Assembly (NCBI RefSeq): GCF_012163155.1
Contig: NZ_JAAVUN010000007.1
Location: 42,819 to 106,818 of the forward strand
DNA from: Kocuria subflava
GTDB taxonomy: Bacteria; Actinomycetota; Actinomycetes; Actinomycetales; Micrococcaceae
DNA: 64,000 nt
Direction: 5' to 3'
How positions within the stretch are numbered: the stretch's first letter is position 1; each line of letters begins with the position of its first letter. The translations under genes were made by a program, and so were the position numbers. The notes under the pieces were generated by a model. It did no database searches. It was not told where the DNA came from and saw nothing but the letters and a program-made list of their open reading frames with translations. Shown piece by piece: positions 54,925-62,972 of this stretch.

Positions 54925-55485
54925 ATGAACCTGCTGACCACCGCGACCTGGAGCACCCTGGGCGGCGCCGCTCTCGGCGGCAGCCTCCTCGCCAAGGACC
55001 AGGCCAAATGGGCCGAAGTCGACAACTGGGCCGAGGAGCTCGCCGCCGCCGACCGCCACCAGCTCCTCAACGGCCAGCCTCTCCCGGCGATCCAAGAACC
55101 CCCGCAACCACCGCCACCGAACCTGCCCACCACGAAGACCTGGTTGCTGATCCCCCTGGCGGTCTGGCTCGTCCCCGCAGCACTGATCGCCATCATCATC
55201 GGGGCAGGCCTCAGCGCTGGGGAGACACCGGCAGCAGCTGCCCTCGGCGGAGTGCTTGTGTTCGTCGTCGCCTCCATCCCCACACTGCTGCTGGCAGTGA
55301 TCGTGGGCCTGATCCTCAAGACGGCCCGGATGCGCCGAGCACAGCGCGCCACGCTGGAGCACCAGATCCAGGCCGCCTACCACGACGTCTGGGCCCTGCG
55401 CGAAGACGCCCGTCATCAGCTCGCCAACGGCTCCAAACCTGTCCGCTACCTCGAAGCCATCGGCCTGAACCCCCAGCAGCTATGA
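54925..55485 (+). CDS. Membrane protein of unknown function (two central membrane segments)
   Basis: Not recognised. 186 residues: amphipathic N-terminus, a Pro-rich stretch (EPPQPPPPNLP, ~58-68), two hydrophobic segments (~73-97 and ~107-132), then a charged helical tail (TARMRRAQRATLEHQIQAAY). Divergent from the XRE regulator; stop overlaps the next gene's start (ATGA), so the two act as a unit. Confidence 0.6.
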   Translation: MNLLTTATWSTLGGAALGGSLLAKDQAKWAEVDNWAEELAAADRHQLLNGQPLPAIQEPPQPPPPNLPTTKTWLLIPLAVWLVPAALIAIIIGAGLSAGETPAAAALGGVLVFVVASIPTLLLAVIVGLILKTARMRRAQRATLEHQIQAAYHDVWALREDARHQLANGSKPVRYLEAIGLNPQQL

Positions 55486-56363
55486 CACCACCAGGGGACC
55501 CCACCACCGGGCACCCATCGGGCACGTGGGGTGCAGATCGCCCTGAGCCCACCGTCGTGATCCGCACCGATGCCCACGGCGCCCGGCATATGAGGACCAC
55601 GGCCGGCCACGTCGGCGTCGTCGATGCTCCCCGCATGGCTGCGGTGCGACTGGCCCGCTCGGATGCCCTGGCCGCCTGCGCCGTCTGCCTCGTCGTCAAC
55701 GACACCGCAGGCGTCGGCCTGCCCGCACAGGTGCACATCCTCAGCACCACCGACCCCACTTCTTCTCTCCTGGCCAGCCATGATGCTGGCTCGCCAGACT
55801 GGGCCCGAGTCCTGGTCGCCTCCCCGCTGCGTGGCACCTGGGCGGCGCACGAGGCCCAGCTCATCGCGACCGAGATCGCAGACGGGGCCGAGCGAGCAGG
55901 CAGACTCCGCATCAGCAGTTCACCAAGTCCACCCCCGGGTCTATCGCTGTCCACCCGCCATGCCTCCGAACTGCACGACATCGCCGCTCTCACTGAAGCG
56001 GCAGGCCTGCCCCTCCTCAGCTCACCCGCCCAGCGCGAGCTCACGCACACACCGCTGTTGCACCTGCGCGGCCTGCCCGATACCACCCAAGCGACAGCCT
56101 CGCCCCAAGGCATCGTCATCCACGCCGGCACCCGGCTTGAGAACCTCGAACCCAACGGCACCCACACCGTCGAGATCGGATACCGCCGGATCGCACTGCT
56201 ACAGATGGGGGTGCTTCAAGGCACGGGCCGCGAGCTGGAGTTCGTGCGAGATCACCTCTTCGAGGACCCCAGCTCCGCAGCTGCGCTCATCCGCGGGCGT
56301 CCGACGAACGGATGGGCCTCATGGCTGGACCGCGCGGGAAGGGCCCTGCGCGAACTGATCTGA
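55482..56363 (+). CDS. Soluble protein of unknown function coupled to the membrane protein
   Basis: Not recognised. 293 residues, no signal peptide or clear membrane segment; Ala-, Arg- and Thr-rich with stretches such as VRLARSDALAACAVCLVVND, RELTHTPLLHLRGLPDTTQA and VEIGYRRIALLQMGVLQGTG. The ATG at 55482 overlaps the upstream stop; a longer open frame upstream overlaps other genes and is not credible. A short spacer separates it from the IS3-family element. Confidence 0.55.
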   Translation: MTPPGDPTTGHPSGTWGADRPEPTVVIRTDAHGARHMRTTAGHVGVVDAPRMAAVRLARSDALAACAVCLVVNDTAGVGLPAQVHILSTTDPTSSLLASHDAGSPDWARVLVASPLRGTWAAHEAQLIATEIADGAERAGRLRISSSPSPPPGLSLSTRHASELHDIAALTEAAGLPLLSSPAQRELTHTPLLHLRGLPDTTQATASPQGIVIHAGTRLENLEPNGTHTVEIGYRRIALLQMGVLQGTGRELEFVRDHLFEDPSSAAALIRGRPTNGWASWLDRAGRALRELI

Positions 56364-56497
56364 TAATGCGGGGCATCAACGCAGCACGAGGCCTCAGAGG
56401 CACAGCGTCCGGTCACTGATGTCCGCCCAGAGGGGCTTAACCCCTGATCTTGGACACGCGGAATCCAGCACGATGCTGGGGAAGCGAGAATCCAAGG

Positions 56498-56827
56498 ATG
56501 GCAAGGAAGAACTACACCGACGAGTTCCGTCGCCGGGCGGTGGACTTGTACGAGTCCACGCCGGGCGCGACGCTCAAGGGGATCGCGGCGGATCTGGGCG
56601 TGTCCCGGGGCTCGTTGAAGGAGTGGGTCGACAAGCTCGGCTCCGGGACCACGAGGACCGGGGAGGTGGTCGCTCCGGTCGCGGGGCGGTCGGAGTCGCA
56701 GGCGGCGAAGGTCAGGAGGCTGGAAGCCGAGCTGGCCGCAGCGCAAGCCGAGGCCCACAAGCTCGCGCAGGAGCGGGACATCCTCCGTCAGGCGGCGAAG
56801 TATTTCGCCGGGGAGACGAACTGGTGA
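56498..56827 (+). CDS. IS3-family transposase OrfA
   Basis: 109 residues with an N-terminal helix-turn-helix (RKNYTDEFRRRAVDLYEST, GIAADLGVSRGSLKEWVDK) and a leucine-zipper-like coiled coil (RRLEAELAAAQAEAHKLAQE). The start codon follows AAGG. It binds the element's ends and acts with OrfB. Confidence 0.9.
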   Translation: MARKNYTDEFRRRAVDLYESTPGATLKGIAADLGVSRGSLKEWVDKLGSGTTRTGEVVAPVAGRSESQAAKVRRLEAELAAAQAEAHKLAQERDILRQAAKYFAGETNW

Positions 56828-57732
56828 ACCGCTTCCAGTTCGTCGAGGACCACAAGGACGCCTGGGGCGTGAAGCGGTTGTGCGAGGTCGTCGAGGTCGC
56901 CCGGTCATCGTTCTACGCGTGGCTGGCCGCCGCGCCGACACGGGCAGCGAGAGCGGCGGCCGACGCGGCGCTGGTGGCGCGGATCCAGGTGCTGCAGGAT
57001 CCCGCCCGGGGCGGGGACCGCGCCTACGGCGCGCCCCGGGTCACGGCCGACCTCAACGAGGGCACGACGCCCGGCGATCGGGTCAACCACAAGCGAGTAG
57101 CCCGCGTGATGCGCGAGCACGGCCTGGCCGGTATCCGGTTGCGCAAGCGCGTGAGGACCACGCTCCCGGACCAGTCCGGCAGGCGGTTCCCCGACCTGCT
57201 CGGCCGCGGCTTCAGCATCGGCGTGCCGTGCCGCCGCTACGTCGGGGACATCACCTACCTGCCCATCGCCGACGGCACGAACCTCTACCTCGCGTCCTGC
57301 ATCGATCTGGGCTCACGCAAGCTCGCCGGCTGGAGCATGGCCGATCACATGCGCACCGAGCTCGTCGAGGACGCGCTGAAGGCCGCCTGGCACGAGCGCG
57401 GGACGCTGGCCGGGACGGTGTTCCACTCCGACCACGGCGCCGTCTACACATCGAAGGCCTACGCGCAGCTCTGCACGGACCTGGGCGTGACGCAGTCGAT
57501 GGGCGCGATCGGCTCCTCGGCCGACAACGCCCTCGCCGAGAGCTTCAACGCCGCCCTCAAACGCGAGCTGCTCGAGGGTCGGGCGGGGTTCCCCGACGCG
57601 CCGACGGCATACCGGGCCGTGTTCCGGTGGGCGAACCGTTACAACACCCGCAGGCGCCACTGCGCGATCGGCAACATCGCTCCGAACGCCTACGAAGCCG
57701 CCGCCTCCGCTACACTCCCGGAAGCGGCATAA
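56824..57732 (+). CDS. IS3-family transposase OrfB (DDE integrase)
   Basis: 302 residues starting at GTG 56824, overlapping the OrfA stop (GTGA), so coupling rather than a slippery frameshift may produce it. HTH_21-like N-terminus, then the rve core with catalytic Asp in YVGDITYLPI, Asp in FHSDHGAVYTSKAYAQLC and Glu in NALAESFNAALKREL. All three acidic residues are present, so it is probably active. Confidence 0.92.
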   Translation: MNRFQFVEDHKDAWGVKRLCEVVEVARSSFYAWLAAAPTRAARAAADAALVARIQVLQDPARGGDRAYGAPRVTADLNEGTTPGDRVNHKRVARVMREHGLAGIRLRKRVRTTLPDQSGRRFPDLLGRGFSIGVPCRRYVGDITYLPIADGTNLYLASCIDLGSRKLAGWSMADHMRTELVEDALKAAWHERGTLAGTVFHSDHGAVYTSKAYAQLCTDLGVTQSMGAIGSSADNALAESFNAALKRELLEGRAGFPDAPTAYRAVFRWANRYNTRRRHCAIGNIAPNAYEAAASATLPEAA

Positions 57733-57762
57733 CCGAAATGACACCGTGTCCAAGATTCAGGG

Positions 57763-58071
57763 TCAAGGCCCGCCATCGAGACCGCCGACATCGCCCTGAT
57801 GGGCGAGGACCTCCACCACCTGCCCCAGGCCCTCGACCACGCGAGGCGGACCCGGTCGATCATGCTGCAGAACGTCGGGGTGTCCCTGGCGCTGATCGCG
57901 GTGCTGATCCCCCTGGCCCTGTTCGGGATCCTCGGGTTGGCCGCCGTGGTGCTGGTGCATGAGGTCGCCGAGATCCTGATCATCGCCAACGGCGTGCGGG
58001 CCGGGCGGATCACCGGCCGCACCGTGCTCCCGGCCGCGGCCCCGGCCCCGGCCGAGAAGGTCACGGTCTGA
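57763..58071 (+). pseudogene. 3' remnant of a heavy-metal P1B-type ATPase
   Basis: About 102 codons in one frame read IETADIALMGEDLHHLPQAL, then ARRTRSIMLQNVGVSLALIA and a last hydrophobic pair, ending at TGA 58069-58071. This is the segment immediately after the GDGVNDAPAL hinge of Cd/Zn/Pb-exporting ATPases, through the last two membrane helices. All upstream catalytic domains are missing; the IS3 element sits at the break. There is no start or promoter of its own. Confidence 0.85.
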
Positions 58072-58253
58072 ACGACACCGTCTCACCTGGCAGCGGGGCC
58101 CCGCACGGGGCTCCGCTGCCAGGCACGGTCACCCCGTCCGCTGGCCCACCACCGAGCCGTCCGCCCCGGCCCCGGGGCCCCACCAGCTTCCCCCGCCATG
58201 CTCCCAGGCGGTTCTCCCCGCCGCGCCCCTTCCACACACCAGGTGATTCCTCC

Positions 58254-58868
58254 GTGACCTCATCCACCTCGCCCCTCTCCCGCCCGTCCCGCCGCCGCGT
58301 GCTGTCCCTGGCCGGTCTGGGGGTCCTCGCCCTGGCCGGCTGTACCGAGGAAGACTCCCTGGCCGAGCAGGCCAACGCCGGGGACGGCAAGGGCTACATC
58401 GCCGGGGACGGCACCGTCTCGAAGTACCCGGTAGGGGAGCGTGGGGAGCCGGTGCAGTTCACCGGCACCCTCTACGACGGCACTCCAGTGACGGCCGAGG
58501 ACCTGCGCGGGACCCCGGCGCTGCTGAACTTCTGGTACGCCGCCTGCGCCCCGTGCCGGGTGGAGGCCCCGGACCTCAAGGCGCTTGCCGAGCGGTTCGA
58601 GGGGCAGGTCACCTTCTACGGGGTGAACCTGCGCGACGAGCAGGCCACCGCGCAAGCCTTCGAACGGAATTTCGACATCCCCTACCCCTCCTTCCAGGAC
58701 AAGGACGGAGAGGTGCTGATGGCTCTGAGCGCCTATGTGCCCCCGCAGGCCGTGCCCACCACCCTGGTGCTCGACGCCGAGGGGCGGGTGGCGGCGCGCA
58801 TCCTGGGCCTGGCCGATCGGTCGATCCTGGACACCCTGCTGGCCGACACGGTGGCCGAGACGGCATGA
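58254..58868 (+). CDS. TlpA/ResA-like thioredoxin lipoprotein
   Basis: 204 residues. Lipobox at Cys30 (ALAGC) after a short RRR-containing signal peptide, so anchored outside the membrane. Thioredoxin fold with redox-active CAPC (98-101, in YAACAPCRVEAP), FYGVNLRDEQATAQAF insert and cis-Pro in VPTTLVLD. Likely reduces apocytochrome c or other exported thiols. GTG 58254; the stop overlaps the resB start. The 182 bases upstream are GC-rich without an evident gene. Confidence 0.85.
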   Translation: MTSSTSPLSRPSRRRVLSLAGLGVLALAGCTEEDSLAEQANAGDGKGYIAGDGTVSKYPVGERGEPVQFTGTLYDGTPVTAEDLRGTPALLNFWYAACAPCRVEAPDLKALAERFEGQVTFYGVNLRDEQATAQAFERNFDIPYPSFQDKDGEVLMALSAYVPPQAVPTTLVLDAEGRVAARILGLADRSILDTLLADTVAETA

Positions 58869-59643
58869 GCGCCCCCTCCGATCCCCGCCCCGGGAGCAGC
58901 AAGACGACCATGACCACCCGTGACGCGGAGCACTTCACCACGGACCCCGATGGCAGCGGCCCACCGGGCCCCCGGGGTGCTTCCTCCGGCCGGACCGGCA
59001 CGGGCCGCGGAAACGTCGAGGTTCCGGCGCTGGGCCCGGTGGGGATGGCCCGGTGGGCCTGGGCGCAGCTGACGAAGATGAACACCGCGCTGTTCCTGCT
59101 GCTGCTGCTGGCCGTGGCCGCGGTGCCCGGGTCGATCTTCCCCCAACGCATCCAGGACCCGGCGAAGGTCAGCGACTACATCACCAACAACCCGGTCCTG
59201 GGGGAGTGGCTGGACCGGCTGCAGTTCTTCGACGTGTTCTCCTCGGCGTGGTTCTCGGCCATCTACCTCCTGCTGTTCGTCTCGCTGATCGGGTGCGTGC
59301 TCCCGCGGGCCAGAAAGCACTGGCGGGCCTGGCGGTCCCAGCCCCCGCGCACCCCCCAGCGGCTGCAGCGGCTGCCCGAACACGGGGTGCTCATCCTCGG
59401 CGAGGACGGCGCCGCCCCGGATCCCGATGGCGTGGTCGCCGAGGCCGCCCGGCTGCTACGCAAGCGCGGCTACCGGGTGGCCGTGCGCGACACCGCCACG
59501 TCGACGCCGTCGGTGGCCGCCGAGCGGGGGATGTGGAAGGAGGTCGGCAACGTCGTCTTCCACCTGGCGCTACTGGGGGTGCTGATCTCCGTGGCCGTGG
59601 GCTCCCTGTTCGGGTACAAGGGCCAGAAGATCCTGGTGGGAGG
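58865..59643 (+). pseudogene. resB: 5' part of resB (cytochrome c biogenesis), truncated
   Basis: About 259 codons of ResB/Ccs1: a Gly/Pro/Thr-rich N-terminus, then WAWAQLTKMNTALFLLLLLA and the typical VPGSIFPQRIQDPAKVSDY, AIYLLLFVSLIGCVLPRARK and VFHLALLGVLISVAVGSLFGYKGQKI. ResB proteins normally continue for another ~280 residues. Here homology stops at ILVGG (~59643), and the frame runs on into unrelated sequence to 59686. Coupled to the TlpA-like gene by an ATGA overlap. Confidence 0.85.
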
Positions 59644-59645
59644 AA

Positions 59646-59852
59646 CACCCCAACACCTTGATCGCCCAAGGGGCCGGCCGCCATGAGGACGACCACCGGT
59701 GTCCCGGGGAGTGGGCCACCGTGGAACTGCTCAAGCGCGCCGTGCGCCTGCTGGCCACCACCGACTACGAGGTCCCGCCCCAGGACCTGTCCATCCGGCT
59801 CAACCGGCTGCCGGCCATCCCCCGCAGCCGCTTCCTCCTCGTGCGCCGATGA
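59646..59852 (+). pseudogene. 3' remnant of a CYP152-type fatty-acid peroxygenase gene
   Basis: The last ~68 codons read HPNTLIAQGAGRHEDDHRCP, then GEWATVELLKRAVRLLATTD and EVPPQDLSIRLNRLPAIPRS to TGA. This is the heme-thiolate loop (Cys in HRCPGEW) and C-terminus of P450 peroxygenases such as P450BSbeta and OleT. The first ~350 residues are absent; the fragment is fused out of frame to truncated resB. Confidence 0.78.
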
Positions 59853-59943
59853 CCCCAGCGCACGCACTCCTGGAGGCCCGGTAAGGCGGACACCACCCCG
59901 CACCGGGGCCCGGGCACCGCTCCGGTCGCCGGACCTAGGACGT

Positions 59944-60438
59944 CTACTGGTCCTCAGGGCGGGAACGAGGCTCCCCCAGGGTGCCCAGGAGTACCCCTGC
60001 CACCCCGACGGTGACGAAGACGTCGGCGGCGTTGAAAGTGGGGAACCAACCGGTGTGCAGATAATCCACTACCCCGGCCCCGTCCAGCCGGTCCAGGAAG
60101 TTGCCCACAGCCCCACCCAGCAGCAGGGTCGCCCCAGTCCGGGCCACACCGGTCATGGTGTGGATCGCGGTCAGCAGGTACCACACCAGCACAGCGATGA
60201 TCGCCCCCGTCCCGGCGATCACCACCCACGACGGCAAGGACGACCCCAGGCTGAAAGCCACCCCGGGGTTATAGAACACCCGGAAATTGATCCAGCCCAG
60301 ATCAACCATCCGCCCTCCGGCCAGCGTCGCTTGGGCCACGGTCTTGAGCCCCAGATCCACCAGCGCCAGCACCCCGGCCCCGCCCAGCAACCCCACCGCG
60401 GAACGGCGCCGTGAGCGCGCCGCGGCCTGCCCGCTCAC
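59944..60438 (-). CDS. lspA: Lipoprotein signal peptidase II
   Basis: 164-residue membrane aspartyl peptidase that trims prolipoproteins. Four membrane segments; catalytic Asp residues lie in GGAVGNFLDRLDGAGVVDYL and FNAADVFVTVG; NFRVFYNPGVAFSLG is also typical. GTG 60438 follows AGGTGAG; a longer frame to 60507 is less likely. It is probably not the housekeeping copy: LspA genes of this kind travel with heavy-metal resistance genes in Gram-positive bacteria. Confidence 0.88.
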   Translation of the reverse strand: MSGQAAARSRRRSAVGLLGGAGVLALVDLGLKTVAQATLAGGRMVDLGWINFRVFYNPGVAFSLGSSLPSWVVIAGTGAIIAVLVWYLLTAIHTMTGVARTGATLLLGGAVGNFLDRLDGAGVVDYLHTGWFPTFNAADVFVTVGVAGVLLGTLGEPRSRPEDQ

Positions 60439-60589
60439 CGGCTCACCTGCCGGCCGCACGCCGCGACAACACCCGGGGAAGCTGGGATCCCTCGGCAACG
60501 TCCCCACACACCCTCCCGGGGGTTGTTCCCCCTGATGCCGCTGGGCTGCCCCAGCAGCCAGGATGGTCCCAGCTCACTCCCAATACTCT

Positions 60590-60609
60590 TTATCGTCATC
60601 CGTCGATAA
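60590..60609. promoter_or_regulatory. Dyad upstream of the DsbA-like gene
   Basis: TTATCG (60590-60595) and CGATAA (60604-60609) form a small dyad in a locally AT-rich stretch about 55 bases before the DsbA-like start, overlapping a TAATAAT that could be a -10 element. Confidence 0.3.
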
Positions 60610-60661
60610 TAATGGTTGAAGCCGTTGTCCCCTCTCCCACCAGCACAGAACGGAACCCCCT

Positions 60662-61345
60662 GTGAGCACTGCCTCCCCCGCCACTGCCGGCCAGCGGAAG
60701 TCACCGAAGGCCAAGATCGTCGTCTGGGCCCTCCTGGCCGCGGTCGTGGCCGCTGCGGTGATCGCCTTCCTCGTCGCCCGCGGCTCCTCCACCGCCGCCG
60801 CCCCGGAGGATGTGGGGCAGGTGGTGCGGGAGAACAGCCGGGTGCTCTCGAAGGCCCCGGATGAGCAGGCGGTGCTGGTGGAGTTCCTGGACTATGAGTG
60901 TGAGTCCTGCCGGGCGGCCTACCCTTTCATCGAGGAGCTGCGGACCGACTACGCCGACACGGTGACCTTCGTGCACCGCTACTTCCCGTTGCCCGGGCAC
61001 CGCAACTCCATGAACGCTGCCGTGGCCGTGGAGGCCGCCGCCCAGCAGGGGAAGTACGAGGCGATGTACCAGCGCATGTACGAAACCCAGGCCCAGTGGG
61101 GCGAGTCTGCCGAGGACAAGAGCGCGGTCTTCCGCGGCTTCGCCCAGGACCTGGGCTTGGACATGGCCGCCTTTGACGCCGCGGTGGCCGACCCGGCCAC
61201 CCAGGAGCGGGTGGAACTGGATGTGGCCGACGGTGAGGCGCTGGGCGTGGGCGGGACCCCGACCTTCTATCTCGACGGGGAAGTCCTCAACCCGGAGTCC
61301 CTGGAGCAGTTCCGGGCCGCGGTCGAAGCCGCCGCCACCGACTGA
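60662..61345 (+). CDS. DsbA-family thiol oxidoreductase
   Basis: 227 residues with an N-terminal membrane anchor (~19-40) and a DsbA-like thioredoxin domain outside the membrane. Active-site Cys80-Glu-Ser-Cys83, a helical insert, and cis-Pro in GGTPTFYLDG. It would introduce disulfides into exported proteins and be reoxidised by the VKOR protein encoded next. GTG 60662; the ribosome site is weak. Confidence 0.9.
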   Translation: MSTASPATAGQRKSPKAKIVVWALLAAVVAAAVIAFLVARGSSTAAAPEDVGQVVRENSRVLSKAPDEQAVLVEFLDYECESCRAAYPFIEELRTDYADTVTFVHRYFPLPGHRNSMNAAVAVEAAAQQGKYEAMYQRMYETQAQWGESAEDKSAVFRGFAQDLGLDMAAFDAAVADPATQERVELDVADGEALGVGGTPTFYLDGEVLNPESLEQFRAAVEAAATD

Positions 61346-61393
61346 TCCCCCCGCCACGTGATCATCGACCACACACCCCGAGGGATCCCTTCC

Positions 61394-62038
61394 ATGACTG
61401 CTCCCACGACCATCAAGCTCACCGCGGGCGCAGGGCCTGCCGCCGAGCCAGACCTGCCTCGCTTCGTCCGCCACCGGCCCTTCGCCCTGGTCCTGCTGGT
61501 GACCGGGGTCATCGGGTGGATCGCCTCGGGCATCCTGGTGCTCGAACGCCTGGAGCTTTACAAGGACCCGGGCCACGTGACCAGCTGCGACATCAACCCG
61601 TGGGTGTCCTGCGGGCAGGTGATGGGCACCTGGCAGTCAGAGCTGTTCGGCTTCCCCAACCCGCTGATCGGCATCGTGGCCTTTGCCGTGGTCATCACCA
61701 CCGCCATGGCGATGCTCTCGGGGGCACAGTTCGGGCGCTGGTACTGGGTGGGCCTGCAGGTCGGGGTCACCGCCGGTGCGGTGTTCGTGGCCTGGCTGTG
61801 GTCCCAGGCACTGTTCTCCATCTACATCTTGTGCCTGTACTGCATGATCGTGTGGGCGGCGATGATCCCGCTGACCATCCTGCTCACCGTGCGCAACCTC
61901 GCCCACGGCGTCATCCCCGCCCCGCCCCGGGTGGTGCGCTTCGCCACCGAGTGGGCCTGGATTCTGGTCGCCATCACCTACGTGGCCGTGGCCGCCTCGG
62001 TGTTCTTCCGCTTCTTCACCGCCTTCACCGGCCTCTGA
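61394..62038 (+). CDS. Vitamin K epoxide reductase (VKOR) family protein
   Basis: 214 residues, about five membrane segments. The paired loop cysteines are C65 and C73 (CDINPWVSC) and the active-site CLYC is at 147-150. In actinobacteria VKOR takes the place of DsbB, reoxidising DsbA with menaquinone, which fits its place directly after the DsbA-like gene. ATG 61394 has GAGGGA upstream; an earlier GTG at 61358 is possible. Confidence 0.92.
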   Translation: MTAPTTIKLTAGAGPAAEPDLPRFVRHRPFALVLLVTGVIGWIASGILVLERLELYKDPGHVTSCDINPWVSCGQVMGTWQSELFGFPNPLIGIVAFAVVITTAMAMLSGAQFGRWYWVGLQVGVTAGAVFVAWLWSQALFSIYILCLYCMIVWAAMIPLTILLTVRNLAHGVIPAPPRVVRFATEWAWILVAITYVAVAASVFFRFFTAFTGL

Positions 62039-62047
62039 CACGCGACT

Positions 62048-62082
62048 GGCCCCGGCACCCTGTGATCAGAGGTGCCGGGGCC
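62048..62082 (+). terminator. Terminator after VKOR
   Basis: GGCCCCGGCACC (62048-62059) and GGTGCCGGGGCC (62071-62082) form a 12-bp stem with an 11-base loop, ten bases after the VKOR stop. Confidence 0.7.
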
Positions 62083-62339
62083 GTGGTCTGCCCGGGCTCA
62101 GGCAGTGGTACTGGACTCGTCCAGCGTGCAGCCGTTCCCGGTACTCCTTGTGGAGTCCTCCCCCCGCGGGCATATCGTTCCTGCAGGATTGCCCGTACCC
62201 TGCAGTTCTTATTCCCGGCCCCGAGCCCGCCGAGACGATCAGTGATGGTGCTCCGGGCTCCGCCCGGACGGGTTCACTGCCGTCGATCGGGGAGCTACGC
62301 TCGGCGGAAACCCCGCAGGCGCCCCGAGAGGCGGAGACC
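62083..62339. other. Intergenic region between VKOR and methyltransferase
   Basis: No credible gene. It contains short dyads (ACTCC-TTGT-GGAGT near 62143, CTGCAG pairs near 62183-62207) and presumably the methyltransferase promoter. Confidence 0.4.
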
Positions 62340-62972
62340 ATGCCGAAGATGTCGGCCCTGGAGTCCTCCTTCTGCCGCAGCGCCCCGTGGGCTCTGGTGG
62401 CCCGGCGGATCGTTCCCTGGGCGACCCAGGGGCTTCCCGTCACCGGGGATGTGCTGGAGATCGGCGGGGGCAGCGCCGCCATGGCCGCCGCCCTCGCACG
62501 GTCCCACCCCCAGGTGCGACTCACCACCACCGATGCCGACCCGGTGATGGTCGAGGCCGCCCAGCAACGCCTCACCGGATTCCCCCTGGCCGAGGCGCGT
62601 CAGGCCGATGCCACCCGGTTGCCCTTCGAGGACGCCTCCTTCGACACGGTTGTGAGCTTCCTGATGCTCCACCACGTCATCGAGTGGGAACGCACGGTGA
62701 CCGAGGTCGCCCGGGTCCTGCGACCGGGTGGGGCCTTCGTGGGATACGACCTGCTCGCCTCCCGCGCCGCTTCCTGGGTGCACCTGGCCGACCGATCCCC
62801 CCACCGGCTCATCGAGCCGGGAGCCTTCGCACCAGCCCTCCGACAAGCCGGCCTGGAGCCGGTGCACCTGCGCGACTCCTTCGGGGGTCGAGTGCTGCGC
62901 TTTATCGCCCAGAAGCCGACCAGCACGCAGGGCGCTGCCGACAACGACAACGCGTCGAGGAGGACCCGGTGA
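62340..62972 (+). CDS. Class I SAM-dependent methyltransferase
   Basis: 210 residues. SAM-binding motif I is VLEIGGGSAAMAAALA, motif II TTTDADPVMVEAA, then ADATRLPFEDASFDTVVSFL and VLRPGGAFVGYD. Resembles small-molecule methyltransferases of the UbiE type. GGAG precedes ATG 62340. The stop overlaps the DinB gene by four bases, so the two are coupled. Substrate unknown. Confidence 0.85.
   Translation: MPKMSALESSFCRSAPWALVARRIVPWATQGLPVTGDVLEIGGGSAAMAAALARSHPQVRLTTTDADPVMVEAAQQRLTGFPLAEARQADATRLPFEDASFDTVVSFLMLHHVIEWERTVTEVARVLRPGGAFVGYDLLASRAASWVHLADRSPHRLIEPGAFAPALRQAGLEPVHLRDSFGGRVLRFIAQKPTSTQGAADNDNASRRTR

Larger units (their letters stand above)
56442..57762 (+). mobile_element. Complete IS3-family insertion sequence
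   Basis: About 1.3 kb carrying orfA and orfB. The left end reads CCCTGATCTTGGACACG (from 56442). The right end, on the other strand, reads CCCTGAATCTTGGACACG (from 57762), giving near-perfect terminal inverted repeats with one base inserted. No target duplication is evident at the ends. Its right end abuts the remnant of a metal-transporting ATPase gene. Confidence 0.85.

Noticed and set aside
56880..57962. 360-codon + strand frame crossing the IS right end
   Set aside because: Arg/Pro/Gly-rich shadow of OrfB that runs across the inverted repeat; not a real fusion.
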